A stretch of 64,000 nt of DNA from the NCBI GenBank assembly GCA_002709295.1, contig PAQL01000029.1, positions 79,687 through 143,686 on the forward strand, written 5' to 3'. The stretch comes from Phycisphaerae bacterium (GTDB lineage: Bacteria > Planctomycetota > Phycisphaerae > Phycisphaerales > SM1A02). The position numbers and the translations under genes are program-made. The notes below the pieces were generated by a model that worked only from the letters and a program-made list of their open reading frames with translations, did not search any database and was not told the origin of the DNA. Below, piece by piece: positions 1-7,911 of this stretch; the first letter of the stretch is position 1; each line of letters opens with the position of its first letter.

Positions 1-124
1 TCCAGTCCTGACCCGCGGGCCACTCCTCCATACCCTAGCGGCCGTGGAATGTTCGGATCGTCGGGATCCATGGGATTCTTATGAGACCATTGGAATGCCA
101 CCCACCCCCCGGAAGGCACGGAAG

Positions 125-1075
125 ATGAGTCGTGATCGGTCGAACAATGGACCTCGATGTCCTGAATGCGGGTACGACCTGCAGGGGCTGATAGACCCGG
201 AGCGATGCCCGGAATGCGGCATCCCCATCACCCCATCCATGCTCGTGCCGGTCGTCCCGCGGGAACTCGACGCGGGCGATGCGGTCGAGGGAAGCGGATT
301 GTGGATCATCGCGGCCTGCACCTGGTGCTCCGCCCTGCCGCTCTCCGGTCTCATGCTCAAGCCGTACATCGGGGCGATGATCATCGTGGCGTTCACCCTC
401 GGCGCCCTTGCCAGGCTTCAGGGCTGGCTGCGTCTGCACCGGGGTCCGCTTCATCGACACGACTCCACGGGATTCGAACTCTTCGTTCGCGGCGTCACCT
501 TCCTCGAACTCGCCTTCATGCTGACCCTGGTGGTCCTGTGGTTCGGTCCCTGGTCCGTTCACATCACCGTGTGGTGGCTGGTCGCCGCGGTGGGGATCGT
601 GATCGGCGCCGTCGACATCGCCGCACCATCGATCGCGGCGAGCATCCTCGGGCGGCAGGTCGAGGATCCGATGCTGGTGAGCGTCGGGATCGTCTCCGCG
701 ATCGCGGGTCTCGTCTCCTGCGTCACGAGCCTTGCGGGCCTCTTCGTCTCCTTCGGGCTGCAGGCGAGGGCGACGCCGCCCAGCGGCGCGGAGACCATGG
801 TGTTCAACGGTCTCCTCGCAGGCACGCTCCTCTTCACCGCCATCGCCGCCCATTTCGGGCGCGTAGCGATCCTCGGGATCCAGTCAGTGCTGCTGGAGCG
901 ATTCATCGACGACCAGTCGGATCACGAGGAGGGGGCGAGGATCGGCGGAGCCTGGATCCCGGCTCGAACCGGCCGTCGCCGCACCCCGCCTCCGGATGCG
1001 GTCGAATCGGATCCGATCCCGCTCTCACCGCGAAAACCGCCGCGACGCCGCCGCGGCCGTTCCGAGGGACGCTGA
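125..1075 (+). CDS. Zinc-ribbon integral membrane protein, function unknown
   Basis: The 316-residue product opens with a zinc ribbon (Cys12-x2-Cys15 and Cys28-x2-Cys31, the 'CPECGYDL' / 'CPECG' pair) followed by about six hydrophobic segments and a very basic tail (KPPRRRRGR). Such ribbon-plus-membrane proteins are common in Planctomycetota, but their role is unknown to me. I chose ATG 125 because GGAAGG lies at a normal Shine-Dalgarno distance. The frame stays open to GTG 44, which sits 7 nt after a TACCCT hexamer (31-36), so a leaderless 343-residue form is possible. Its C-terminal end faces the trpE stop (convergent). The ribbon resembles those of the two paralogues at 16.1-19.6 kb. Confidence 0.75.
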   Translation: MSRDRSNNGPRCPECGYDLQGLIDPERCPECGIPITPSMLVPVVPRELDAGDAVEGSGLWIIAACTWCSALPLSGLMLKPYIGAMIIVAFTLGALARLQGWLRLHRGPLHRHDSTGFELFVRGVTFLELAFMLTLVVLWFGPWSVHITVWWLVAAVGIVIGAVDIAAPSIAASILGRQVEDPMLVSVGIVSAIAGLVSCVTSLAGLFVSFGLQARATPPSGAETMVFNGLLAGTLLFTAIAAHFGRVAILGIQSVLLERFIDDQSDHEEGARIGGAWIPARTGRRRTPPPDAVESDPIPLSPRKPPRRRRGRSEGR

Positions 1076-1090
1076 TCATCCGATCGCGGA

Positions 1091-2611
1091 TCAGTCCGCC
1101 CGAGATCCGAAGGCACGTTCCGCGAGATCGATCGCGCGACCGAGCGCCGCGGCCTTGTTGACCGTCTCCTGCCACTCCGCACCGGGATCCGAATCCAGGA
1201 CCACGCCCGCTCCGGCCTGCAGGTGGACGGTCCAGGGTCCCTCCCCATCACCGGTGGGCACCACCATCGTCCTGAGGGCGATGGCGATGTCCAGATCGCC
1301 GGCAAGATCGATCGCACCGATCCCGCCCGCGTACGGCCCCCGTCGCACCGGCTCGAGCTCGTCGATGATCTGCATCGCGCGGATCTTCGGAGCGCCACTG
1401 ACCGTGCCGACCGGCAGGGTCGCCCGAAGGGCGTCGAGATCGTCGAGGTCCGGGCGGAGCGTGCCGCTCACCACCGAACCGATGTGCATCACGTGGCTGT
1501 AGCGCTCCACCTGCATCACCTGATCGAGGGTGATCGACCCCGGATCGCAGATTCGGCCGAGATCGTTGCGACCGAGATCGACCAGCATGACGTGCTCGGC
1601 CCGCTCCTTCTCGTCGCCGAGCAGTTCGTGCTCGAGCGAGAGGTCCTCCGCCTCGTCGCGGCCTCGCGGCCGGGTTCCGGCCAGCGGACGATTCACCACC
1701 TCGCGGTCGCGGACCCGGCAGAGGATCTCCGGACTGGCGGCCACCAGCATGCAGCCCCGGGCCTGCAGGTAGATCTGATAGGGCGACGGGTTCACCACCC
1801 GAAGGGCCCGGTAGAGGTCGAAGGGATCGACGTCGGTAGAACGCTCGAATCGCTGACTGAGCACCACCTGGAAGGCGTCGCCCGCCGCGATGTACTCGCG
1901 GGTTCGTTCCACCGCGGATTCGAACTCCTCCCGAGCCATGGTCGATCTCGCGGGCGGATCAGGGGGAAGATCCAGATCCAGGTCGATGGCCCCGGGGGCG
2001 AGGTGCACCGAATCATCGGTCACCGCGCGGACGAGCTCCTCGGCCTCCCGGGTCGCCGCATCCGCGGCCGCGTCGAGGTCCGGATGATCCCGGACGAGTT
2101 CGGTGGCGACCACGAAGACCGTCTTGGCGACGTGGTCGAAGACCAGCACCCGACCGTAGAGGCCGAGATGCAGGTCGGGCAGCGACCGGTCGTCTTCGGG
2201 AGCGTCGGCGAAGGGAAGCTTCTCCGGCTCCGCCCAGCGAGCCGAGTCGTAGCCCGCGAAACCGACGAAGCCGGCGTTGAAGGCGCCCGGGGGCGCCACT
2301 TCGCCGCGAGTGAGGACCGGCATCGCCTCGCTCCGGATCTCCCTGATCAGCTCGAAGGGATCCCTTCCATCGTGCCGTCGCTCCACGACGCCCTCGCCCG
2401 GATCATGATCGAGCACCGAAAGCTCGGCGCCCCCGGCGAGGATCTCGAGCCTGGGCCGGACCCCCACGATCGAGTGCCGTCCCACGCCGCCGTCCTGCTC
2501 GACCGACTCGAAGAGGAAGCTCGGAGCCGTTCGATCGTCCGGTGCCACCAGCCGGCGATACGCCAGGACCGGTGTCAGCTGGTCCGCGAAGATCCGTCTG
2601 ATCACCTGCAC
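1091..2611 (-). CDS. trpE: Anthranilate synthase component I
   Basis: Chorismate-binding enzyme of 506 residues that makes anthranilate from chorismate with a glutamine amidotransferase partner, the first step of tryptophan synthesis. The N-terminal part keeps the feedback-site pattern (FLFES near residue 35, then RHSIVG). The C-terminal chorismate domain shows LAGTRPRG, the VDLGRNDLGR segment, GTVSGAPKIRAMQ and GPYAGGIG, all typical of TrpE rather than PabB. The start is GTG. No trpG or trpD is adjacent in this window, so the trp genes seem to be dispersed. A TAGACT hexamer at 2695-2700 and a stem-loop in the leader precede it; no Trp-rich leader peptide is visible. Confidence 0.93.
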   Translation of the reverse strand: MQVIRRIFADQLTPVLAYRRLVAPDDRTAPSFLFESVEQDGGVGRHSIVGVRPRLEILAGGAELSVLDHDPGEGVVERRHDGRDPFELIREIRSEAMPVLTRGEVAPPGAFNAGFVGFAGYDSARWAEPEKLPFADAPEDDRSLPDLHLGLYGRVLVFDHVAKTVFVVATELVRDHPDLDAAADAATREAEELVRAVTDDSVHLAPGAIDLDLDLPPDPPARSTMAREEFESAVERTREYIAAGDAFQVVLSQRFERSTDVDPFDLYRALRVVNPSPYQIYLQARGCMLVAASPEILCRVRDREVVNRPLAGTRPRGRDEAEDLSLEHELLGDEKERAEHVMLVDLGRNDLGRICDPGSITLDQVMQVERYSHVMHIGSVVSGTLRPDLDDLDALRATLPVGTVSGAPKIRAMQIIDELEPVRRGPYAGGIGAIDLAGDLDIAIALRTMVVPTGDGEGPWTVHLQAGAGVVLDSDPGAEWQETVNKAAALGRAIDLAERAFGSRAD

Positions 2612-2667
2612 GGCACGGTGCGGGCCGGGGTGCGAGTTCTGCTGGGAATCCGACAGGGCGAGTCTCC

Positions 2668-2688
2668 CGACGGGAAGGTGTCCCGTCG
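2668..2688 (-). promoter_or_regulatory. 5' stem-loop in the trpE leader
   Basis: A perfect 8-bp stem (CGACGGGA/TCCCGTCG, 5-nt loop) begins at about the expected start of transcription, 7 nt below a TAGACT -10 hexamer (2695-2700). It would form the 5' end of an approximately 77-nt trpE leader. No U-run follows and no leader peptide with Trp codons is visible, so it may stabilise the mRNA rather than attenuate. Confidence 0.35.
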
Positions 2689-2736
2689 ACTCGGAGTCTA
2701 GCGAGACCAGAGCGACGTCCCACGTCGCCCACCGGC

Positions 2737-2742
2737 TACACT
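2737..2742 (+). promoter_or_regulatory. -10 hexamer for leaderless ABC ATPase mRNA
   Basis: TACACT, then exactly 6 nt, then GTG 2749. Transcription would begin at the start codon itself. There is no Shine-Dalgarno and the -35 region is weak. Confidence 0.5.
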
Positions 2743-2748
2743 CGAGGC

Positions 2749-3507
2749 GTGAACACCGAAACGACCATCGATTCGACCGCCGGGGGGGGCGGAGTCGGCC
2801 GGGCCGGGGTCCCCACCGTCGAGCTCGAGGCGATCACCAAGCACTACCTCAAGCCGGACGGCTCGATCCTCGTGGAGGCCCTCCGAGGCATCGATCTCAC
2901 CATCCCCACCGGCCAGTACCTCGCCATCATGGGCTCGAGCGGCAGTGGGAAGAGCACCCTGATGAACCTGCTGGGCTGCCTGGACCGGCCGACCTCCGGC
3001 AGCTACCGACTCGAGGGGCTCGACGTGTCGACCCTCGACGACGACTCCCTGAGCCAGGCCCGGGGCCGACGCATCGGATTCGTGTTCCAGGCGTTCAATC
3101 TGATCAGCGAGCTCACCATCGTCGAGAACGTCGAGGTCCCCCTCTTCTACCAGGGTGTGTCCCGATCGAAGCGACATGAGCTCGCCATCTCCAGACTCGA
3201 GCTCGTCGGCCTCGCGGATCGACTCGACCACCGGCCGAACGAACTCTCCGGAGGCCAGCAGCAGCGGGTGGCGATCGCACGATCCCTGGTCACGAATCCC
3301 GCGATCCTGATGGCGGATGAGCCGACCGGCAACCTCGACAGTCGGACCGGCCATTCGATCCTCGATCTGTTCGATCGCTTCCACGCCGAGGGACTCACCG
3401 TGATCATGGTGACCCACGACGACAACGTGGCCCGACGCTGCCAGCGGGTGATCAGACTCGCGGACGGCCTGATCGAGAGCGACACGACGGGCGGCACGGC
3501 GTCGTGA
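2749..3507 (+). CDS. ABC transporter ATP-binding protein (MacB/LolD type)
   Basis: Cytoplasmic ATPase subunit of 252 residues. Walker A GSSGSGKST at 62-70, the FVFQAFNLI Q-loop, the signature LSGGQQQR, Walker B ILMADEPTGNLD and the H-loop MVTHD are all intact. The 'EPTGNLD' and 'TLMNLLGCLDRPTSG' wording places it in the MacB/LolD family, which powers lipoprotein release, efflux or FtsX-like permeases. No permease lies next to it, so its membrane partner is elsewhere. The N-terminal 20 residues are Gly/Thr-rich and precede the domain. The start is GTG, 6 nt after a TACACT hexamer. Its TGA overlaps the GTG of the micro-ORF that leads into ruvC. Confidence 0.92.
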   Translation: MNTETTIDSTAGGGGVGRAGVPTVELEAITKHYLKPDGSILVEALRGIDLTIPTGQYLAIMGSSGSGKSTLMNLLGCLDRPTSGSYRLEGLDVSTLDDDSLSQARGRRIGFVFQAFNLISELTIVENVEVPLFYQGVSRSKRHELAISRLELVGLADRLDHRPNELSGGQQQRVAIARSLVTNPAILMADEPTGNLDSRTGHSILDLFDRFHAEGLTVIMVTHDDNVARRCQRVIRLADGLIESDTTGGTAS

Positions 3508-3557
3508 GTCCTTCGGACGCGGACCTCGACTGGACGGACTTCCCCTGGGAGGCGTGA
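3504..3557 (+). CDS. 17-codon coupling ORF between the ABC ATPase and ruvC
   Basis: GTG at 3504 overlaps the ATPase stop (GTGA, 3504-3507). The ORF reads MSPSDADLDWTDFPWEA and its TGA overlaps the ruvC GTG (GTGA, 3554-3557). It occupies the third frame and fills the gap between the two genes exactly. The simplest reading is that ribosomes pass from the ATPase to ruvC by two successive terminate-and-restart steps. Whether the acidic, Trp-containing peptide itself does anything cannot be judged from one genome. Confidence 0.45.
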   Translation: MSPSDADLDWTDFPWEA

Positions 3558-4072
3558 CCGTGCGGATTCTCGGCATCGATCCCGGTCTTCGAGTCACCGG
3601 CTACGGCGTGGTCGACGTCGATCCCGACTCGCCCGGCGCCACGCCCCGGATCGTCGAGGGAGGTGTCCTGCGGATCCCCGAGGACCTCCCTCTTCCCGCA
3701 AGGCTTCATCGCCTGCACGAGGAGATTCGCGAGGTGCTGGACGAGCTGGAACCCGAGATGGTCGCGGTCGAATCCGTGTTCACCCATCCCGACCGGGCCT
3801 CGACCGGCGTCCGCATGGCCCACGCCCGCGGCGTGCTGCTGCTGGCCGCGGCCCAGAAGGGCCTGAAGGTCGCGGAACACGCTCCCGCCCAGGTGAAGAA
3901 ATCCCTGACCGGCGATGGTTCCGCGGACAAGTCCCGCATGCAGCTGGCGATCGCCGCCCGGTGCGGACTCGACGCGCCGCCGGAACCCTCGGACGTCGCT
4001 GACGCCCTGGCGATCGCGCTCTGCGCCGCCAATCGGCTCGAGGATCCCCTCTCCGGAACCCGGGCGTCCTGA
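3554..4072 (+). CDS. ruvC: Holliday junction resolvase RuvC
   Basis: Endonuclease of 172 residues that nicks Holliday junctions symmetrically, working with RuvAB. The RNase H-like fold carries the acidic active site: Asp9 in GIDPG, Glu73 in VAVESVF, and the C-terminal pair in SDVADALAIA. The length is normal for the family. The GTG start overlaps the stop of the 17-codon ORF. ruvA and ruvB are not in the window. The gene converges with the lipoprotein gene downstream, with only 14 bp between the two stops. Confidence 0.95.
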   Translation: MTVRILGIDPGLRVTGYGVVDVDPDSPGATPRIVEGGVLRIPEDLPLPARLHRLHEEIREVLDELEPEMVAVESVFTHPDRASTGVRMAHARGVLLLAAAQKGLKVAEHAPAQVKKSLTGDGSADKSRMQLAIAARCGLDAPPEPSDVADALAIALCAANRLEDPLSGTRAS

Positions 4073-4086
4073 ACGACGTCCCCGGA

Positions 4087-4854
4087 TCAATCCCCGATTC
4101 GATCCTCCCGGGGACGACGCAGCACCAGAGTGACCTGACTGCCCGGAGGCGGAAGCACCCCGGGGCGGATCTTCCAGACCGCCGGATCGATGCCGATCTC
4201 CGGTGATCGAACCTCCACCGCGGCGACGACCTCGTCTCCGAAGGTCGTCAATCCCACGATCGTCCCGGCGTAGTCGGCGACGTAGAACTCGCCGGGTCCC
4301 ATCTGCGGAGGATTGGGCTGGAACGCCGATCCCGCGAACACCCAGCTCAGGTCTCCGGCGCCTCGCGCGTCATCGATCGCCGCAGCCAACGGCAGCACGC
4401 GGATCGATCCGGACTCGTCCTCGATGTGGATCTCGACCGCGACCGGATCCCCGGTGGCGGGTCCGGATGAACCATCGGCCCGGTACCACGCCGGCGATCC
4501 GGGTTCGAAGCCCGCCAGCAGCATCGCCGCATGAACGACCGAGGGCCGACAGGTGGTCGCCACCACGGTCTCATGCTCCCGCGTCCCCTGGCGACAGACC
4601 CCGACCTCCAGCCAGCCTTCCTGAAGCTCGATCCATCCCGGCATCGAGACCACCCCCGCATCGACCATGGCGATCACCCCCCCTTCCAATGCAACCTCGC
4701 GCGGGGGCGGAACGACCTGCGGCTCCGCCTCGGACACCGTGAGGATCACGGCCTCGGACACCCGGGCGTCCATCGGACTCGATCGGCAGCCGACCACCGC
4801 AGCCAGGGCGAGAGCGAAGATCACAGGAGATGTGAGAGGAGCCATGGTGTGCAT
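4087..4854 (-). CDS. Predicted lipoprotein, function unknown
   Basis: The product (about 255 residues) begins with a hydrophobic signal ending in the lipobox AAVVGC, so it should be anchored at the envelope. The rest is acidic with several predicted beta segments and ends in a basic stretch (LVLRRPRED). I recognise no domain. The frame opens at GTG 4863, but that codon abuts a TAGGCT hexamer (4864-4869), so ATG 4854 or ATG 4845 is more likely. About 130 bp upstream lies an intrinsic terminator on the same strand, which could be an attenuator for this gene or the end of a separate small RNA. Confidence 0.6.
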   Translation of the reverse strand: MHTMAPLTSPVIFALALAAVVGCRSSPMDARVSEAVILTVSEAEPQVVPPPREVALEGGVIAMVDAGVVSMPGWIELQEGWLEVGVCRQGTREHETVVATTCRPSVVHAAMLLAGFEPGSPAWYRADGSSGPATGDPVAVEIHIEDESGSIRVLPLAAAIDDARGAGDLSWVFAGSAFQPNPPQMGPGEFYVADYAGTIVGLTTFGDEVVAAVEVRSPEIGIDPAVWKIRPGVLPPPGSQVTLVLRRPREDRIGD

Positions 4855-4983
4855 GGGAGACACAGCCTAGCCGTCCCGGTCGCGGGGTCCTTTCCGACCC
4901 CGGATGCGACCCCGACACCCACCCGCCGGGCGGCACGGTGATCAAAGCCGAGACGATGTGAAACGAGATGGTGGAGTGTGACG

Positions 4984-5021
4984 AAAAAAAGGCCCGGCTG
5001 AGGCAAGCCTCGAACCGAGCC
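4984..5021 (-). terminator. Strong intrinsic terminator with no protein gene before it
   Basis: Read on the minus strand: a 9-bp outer helix (GGCTCGGTT/AGCCGGGCC with two G-U pairs), one bulged C, a 4-bp inner helix (GAGG/CCTC), a CUUG loop, then seven U. This is the clearest terminator in the window, yet no coding region runs into it; the nearest upstream gene points the other way. Confidence 0.75.
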
Positions 5022-5058
5022 CTTCCGGGGGTAAGGTTGGGTCGCCGCGAACGACGAC
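4984..5058 (-). ncRNA. Candidate small RNA or transcription attenuator
   Basis: A promoter-like pair (TTGCGA at 5087-5092, 16-nt spacer, TAGCAT at 5065-5070) points into the terminator at 4984-5021 and predicts a transcript of about 75 nt with no ORF of any length. Two readings are open: a free-standing small RNA, or a conditional leader terminator for the lipoprotein gene whose start lies about 130 nt further on. I do not recognise a known riboswitch or RNA family; it lacks the SRP, 6S and tmRNA signatures. Confidence 0.4.
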
Positions 5059-5202
5059 GTGCAGATGCTAGCATGCATCGGTTCAGTCGCAACCGACGTA
5101 CCAGCTGAAACAGGCAAATTACGCCTTTGCATCACCCATCTGGGCGTCTTCGGACCTTCCACCTTCGTTTTCGCACCGTACAGGGCACCTGGAACCCTCG
5201 AG

Positions 5203-6018
5203 ATGACCGCCGCCACCAGACTCTCCCGGGAAGTCCGATTTTCCCTCTGCCCGGGGGGTGGGATCGAGAGCACGCTGAACTCTCCCAGGTCGAACACCCA
5301 CGTGGGCTGGCCCACGATGAGCAGCCCGGGCGGTACGGCCTGGCGAGCCGTCATCGAGGTGGAAGGGATCCCGAATCACCGAACCGGTTATCTGGTGGGG
5401 ATCGATCGCATCGACGCCGCGGTTCGTGCTCACGCCCTGCCGCGGCTGCTCGAACGGCAGTCGTCCTCCGGCCTGGACATGAGCGAGGCCCTGGACATCG
5501 TCCATCAGGCGGTGAGCGAGAACCTGGATCCCCGACCCTCGGCAACGATGCTCAGCATCGAACCCATGACCTGGTGGCGTATAGAGTCCTCTTCCATGTC
5601 CACGCTGATCCTCAGACGTCGTTACGAGTTCTCCGCGTCGCACCGGCTCCATCTCCCGGAGCTCGACGAGGCGGCCAATGCCGAACTCTTCGGAAAGTGC
5701 AGCAACCTCAACGGCCACGGCCACAACTACGAGGTGGAGGTCCAGGTCGCCTGCGACCGGGAAGGCGAGACGATCTCCGTGCACCGCCTCGACGAGGTCG
5801 TGGACCGCGTGATCATCGACCGCTTCGACCACAAGCATCTCAACCTCGACGTCGACGACTTCCGTGACCGGGTCGCCAGCGTCGAGAACATCGCCGCTCG
5901 ATGCGTCGAGCTTCTTCGTGATCCGATCCACACCCTTCCCGGAACCCCCAGACTCGACGCCGTCACCGTCTGGGAGACTCCGCGAACCGCTTGCACCGCG
6001 TCCAATTCCTCCCCCTGA
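5203..6018 (+). CDS. Two-domain 6-pyruvoyl-tetrahydropterin / 6-carboxytetrahydropterin synthase-like protein
   Basis: The C-terminal half (from Met132) is a full QueD/PTPS domain: zinc-ligand histidines in SASHRLH and NGHGHNY, the catalytic Cys in GKCSNLNG, then DHKHLN and ENIAAR. This domain makes 6-carboxytetrahydropterin for queuosine or a related pterin. The N-terminal half (residues 1-125) has the same fold signals (EVRFSL, WRAVIEVEG, a GYLVGIDRID segment) but lacks the zinc histidines and the catalytic Cys. It looks like a degenerate second domain fused in frame. I chose ATG 5203 because the conserved strand begins right after it. No other queuosine genes are adjacent. Confidence 0.8.
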   Translation: MTAATRLSREVRFSLCPGGGIESTLNSPRSNTHVGWPTMSSPGGTAWRAVIEVEGIPNHRTGYLVGIDRIDAAVRAHALPRLLERQSSSGLDMSEALDIVHQAVSENLDPRPSATMLSIEPMTWWRIESSSMSTLILRRRYEFSASHRLHLPELDEAANAELFGKCSNLNGHGHNYEVEVQVACDREGETISVHRLDEVVDRVIIDRFDHKHLNLDVDDFRDRVASVENIAARCVELLRDPIHTLPGTPRLDAVTVWETPRTACTASNSSP

Positions 6019-6045
6019 AGTCGTCCCTCCACCCGGAGCGTCCGA

Positions 6046-7317
6046 ATGCCCCTCATCTCCATGGCCGAGATCCGAACCGGAAAGACCCTCCGCAGACTCC
6101 TTCTTCTAGGGGTCTCCTCCCTCGTGCTGACCACCTCGGGGGTCGCCGTCGCCGAGGACTGGTCGGACATCCGCGACAACTACGATCAGCTGAAGCGGTA
6201 CATGGCCGCGAAGCGACGCATCGGCGCGGACGAGAAGGCCTCGCTGATCGCGCTGCAGGAGAGGATCGACGCCTTCCGGGAGGGGAACCCCGAGGATCCC
6301 CGTCCCCTCGCCATGGACATCCAGGTGTCTACGTGGCTCGGAGACGACGCCCGGATCGACGAGGACTACGAGCAGCTGGCCGCGATCTCGGATCTCGATC
6401 GCATCCAGGTGGCGTGGGCGAAGCACCGTCTCGGCATGAACGGATACGGATCCATCCCGGGGATCATCCTGTCCGACCCGGTCGATCTGGCGGACGAGCC
6501 CGAGGCCAACGTGCTGCTGGCCAGAAGCTACATGGCGAGGAACCAGTTCCAGGATGCGATCGATGCGATCGACGCGATCCCCGAGGAAGGCCTGCAGAAG
6601 CCGAGCATCCGGGTCAATGCGAACCGGGTCCGTGGCCAGGCGGAGCGATGGCTCGCTCTGTGGCAGGACGAGGTCGGGCTCCGGGAGGCCGAGGAGGCCG
6701 CCGGCACCTCACCGGTCATGCAGCTGATCACCAGCCGGGGTCCGGTGACCATCCTCCTCTACGAGACCCAGGCTCCGAACACCGTGGCCAACTTCATCGA
6801 GCTCGCGGAACGGGACTTCTTCGATGGAACCCGTTTCCATCGGGTGGAACCGAACTTCGTGGTCCAGGGCGGGGATCCCAACTCCCGTCCCGGTTCCACC
6901 ATCGCTCCCGGATCCGGAGGTCGCGGCCAGTGGATCCCCGACGAGGCGGACCGCCCCGACAAGCGATTCCACTTCGCCGGAAGTCTGGCGATGGCCAAGA
7001 GCCCCGACCAGACGAAGCCGGGTAGCACCATTCCCAACAGCGCCAGCTCCCAGTTCTACGTGGTCATCGAGCCCGCCGAGAATCTCAACGAGGAGTACAC
7101 GGTGTTCGGACGCGTCATCGACGGCATCGAGATCATCGAGGCGATCCGGAAGAACGACGATCTGCTCGAGGTCGCGACCATCTCCCGCCCGGAGCGCGAC
7201 TACTCCGCCGAGACCCTGGCCATCCCCGGGGTGCCGGAGCCCGGAACCACCATCCCGCCCACCGGCATCGAAGGCGGCGCGGACAAGCCCGCCGAACCGG
7301 CTCCCGCCGGCGGCTGA
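6046..7317 (+). CDS. Exported cyclophilin-type peptidyl-prolyl isomerase with helical N-terminal domain
   Basis: A 423-residue protein with a signal peptide (RRLLLLGVSSLVLTTSGVAVA), then about 190 residues of helical, TPR-like sequence, then a cyclophilin domain from about residue 225 (LYETQAPNTVANFIEL, FDGTRFHRVEPNFVVQGGDP, SSQFYVVIEP, YTVFGRVIDG). It should catalyse proline isomerisation in the periplasm. The active-site pattern FHR...QGGDP is present; the FVMAK-type loop reads GSLAMAK. GGAG 8 nt before ATG 6046 supports the start. The tail after residue 380 is Pro/Gly/Ala-rich. Confidence 0.9.
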   Translation: MPLISMAEIRTGKTLRRLLLLGVSSLVLTTSGVAVAEDWSDIRDNYDQLKRYMAAKRRIGADEKASLIALQERIDAFREGNPEDPRPLAMDIQVSTWLGDDARIDEDYEQLAAISDLDRIQVAWAKHRLGMNGYGSIPGIILSDPVDLADEPEANVLLARSYMARNQFQDAIDAIDAIPEEGLQKPSIRVNANRVRGQAERWLALWQDEVGLREAEEAAGTSPVMQLITSRGPVTILLYETQAPNTVANFIELAERDFFDGTRFHRVEPNFVVQGGDPNSRPGSTIAPGSGGRGQWIPDEADRPDKRFHFAGSLAMAKSPDQTKPGSTIPNSASSQFYVVIEPAENLNEEYTVFGRVIDGIEIIEAIRKNDDLLEVATISRPERDYSAETLAIPGVPEPGTTIPPTGIEGGADKPAEPAPAGG

Positions 7318-7342
7318 TCATCGAGGGGAATCGGTTCGCCGC

Positions 7343-7807
7343 TCAGGTGAGGTCGAGCTCGCCCAGCAGGGTGAAACCCTTGCGGATCAGGATCTGACCC
7401 GCGAAGGTGTGGTCGTCCACGGCGATCGCGACCGCAGGCTCCACATCCCCCACCCGGGTGATCGGATAGGTGAACGCGATGTTCACCTCCGCGGCCAGCA
7501 ACGAACGACACGCCTCGCGAAGGGTGCCGTCGTCCGGCACCTCGAACACGAGGATGTCGGTCTCCGAGAAGGTGAAGCCCTTCTGCCGCAGTGCGAACCG
7601 GGCCCCGTCGGCATTGCCGCAGATCACCCGGACCACCGCGTGGTCGCTGGAGTCGAGGACGCAGATCGCACGGACGTGGACGTCCGCCGCGGTCTCCATC
7701 ACTTCCAGAAGCTCGAGGAGCTTCCCGACCCGGTTGTCGAGGAACACGCTGAATTGTCGGACGATTGGCGGGGCGTACCCACGCTCCGTCTCGGGCATGC
7801 TCGACAT
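7343..7807 (-). CDS. Tandem ACT-domain protein
   Basis: A 154-residue protein made of two ACT modules: residues 14-75 (QFSVFLDNRVGKLLELLEVM ... VVRVICGN) and 83-154 (TDILVFEVPDDGTLREACRS ... ILIRKGFTLL). Stand-alone double ACT proteins usually bind amino acids and are often annotated as acetolactate-synthase-like regulators; no catalytic domain is present. GGAG sits 5 nt before the ATG. A TATACT hexamer at 7888-7893 is a plausible promoter, giving a leader of about 75 nt. It lies just downstream of mqnD on the same strand but has this promoter of its own. Confidence 0.85.
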   Translation of the reverse strand: MSSMPETERGYAPPIVRQFSVFLDNRVGKLLELLEVMETAADVHVRAICVLDSSDHAVVRVICGNADGARFALRQKGFTFSETDILVFEVPDDGTLREACRSLLAAEVNIAFTYPITRVGDVEPAVAIAVDDHTFAGQILIRKGFTLLGELDLT

Positions 7808-7911
7808 GCCGTCTCCGATCTGAAGTTATGGGGTCGGAAACCGCACCCCGCCCGCGTCCGGATCCAACCGGTCGCTTGAGGGGGTCGAGTATACCCCCCC
7901 GCCGGAGCTTC

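Noticed and set aside
2600..2700. A trp-type leader peptide and attenuator before trpE
   Set aside because: No short ORF with tandem Trp codons and no U-run after the hairpin; only the 5' stem-loop is kept.
5000..5021. A tRNA T-arm (GGTTCGAGG) in the candidate small RNA
   Set aside because: The flanking bases do not form a T-stem or acceptor stem; the motif is part of the terminator helix.
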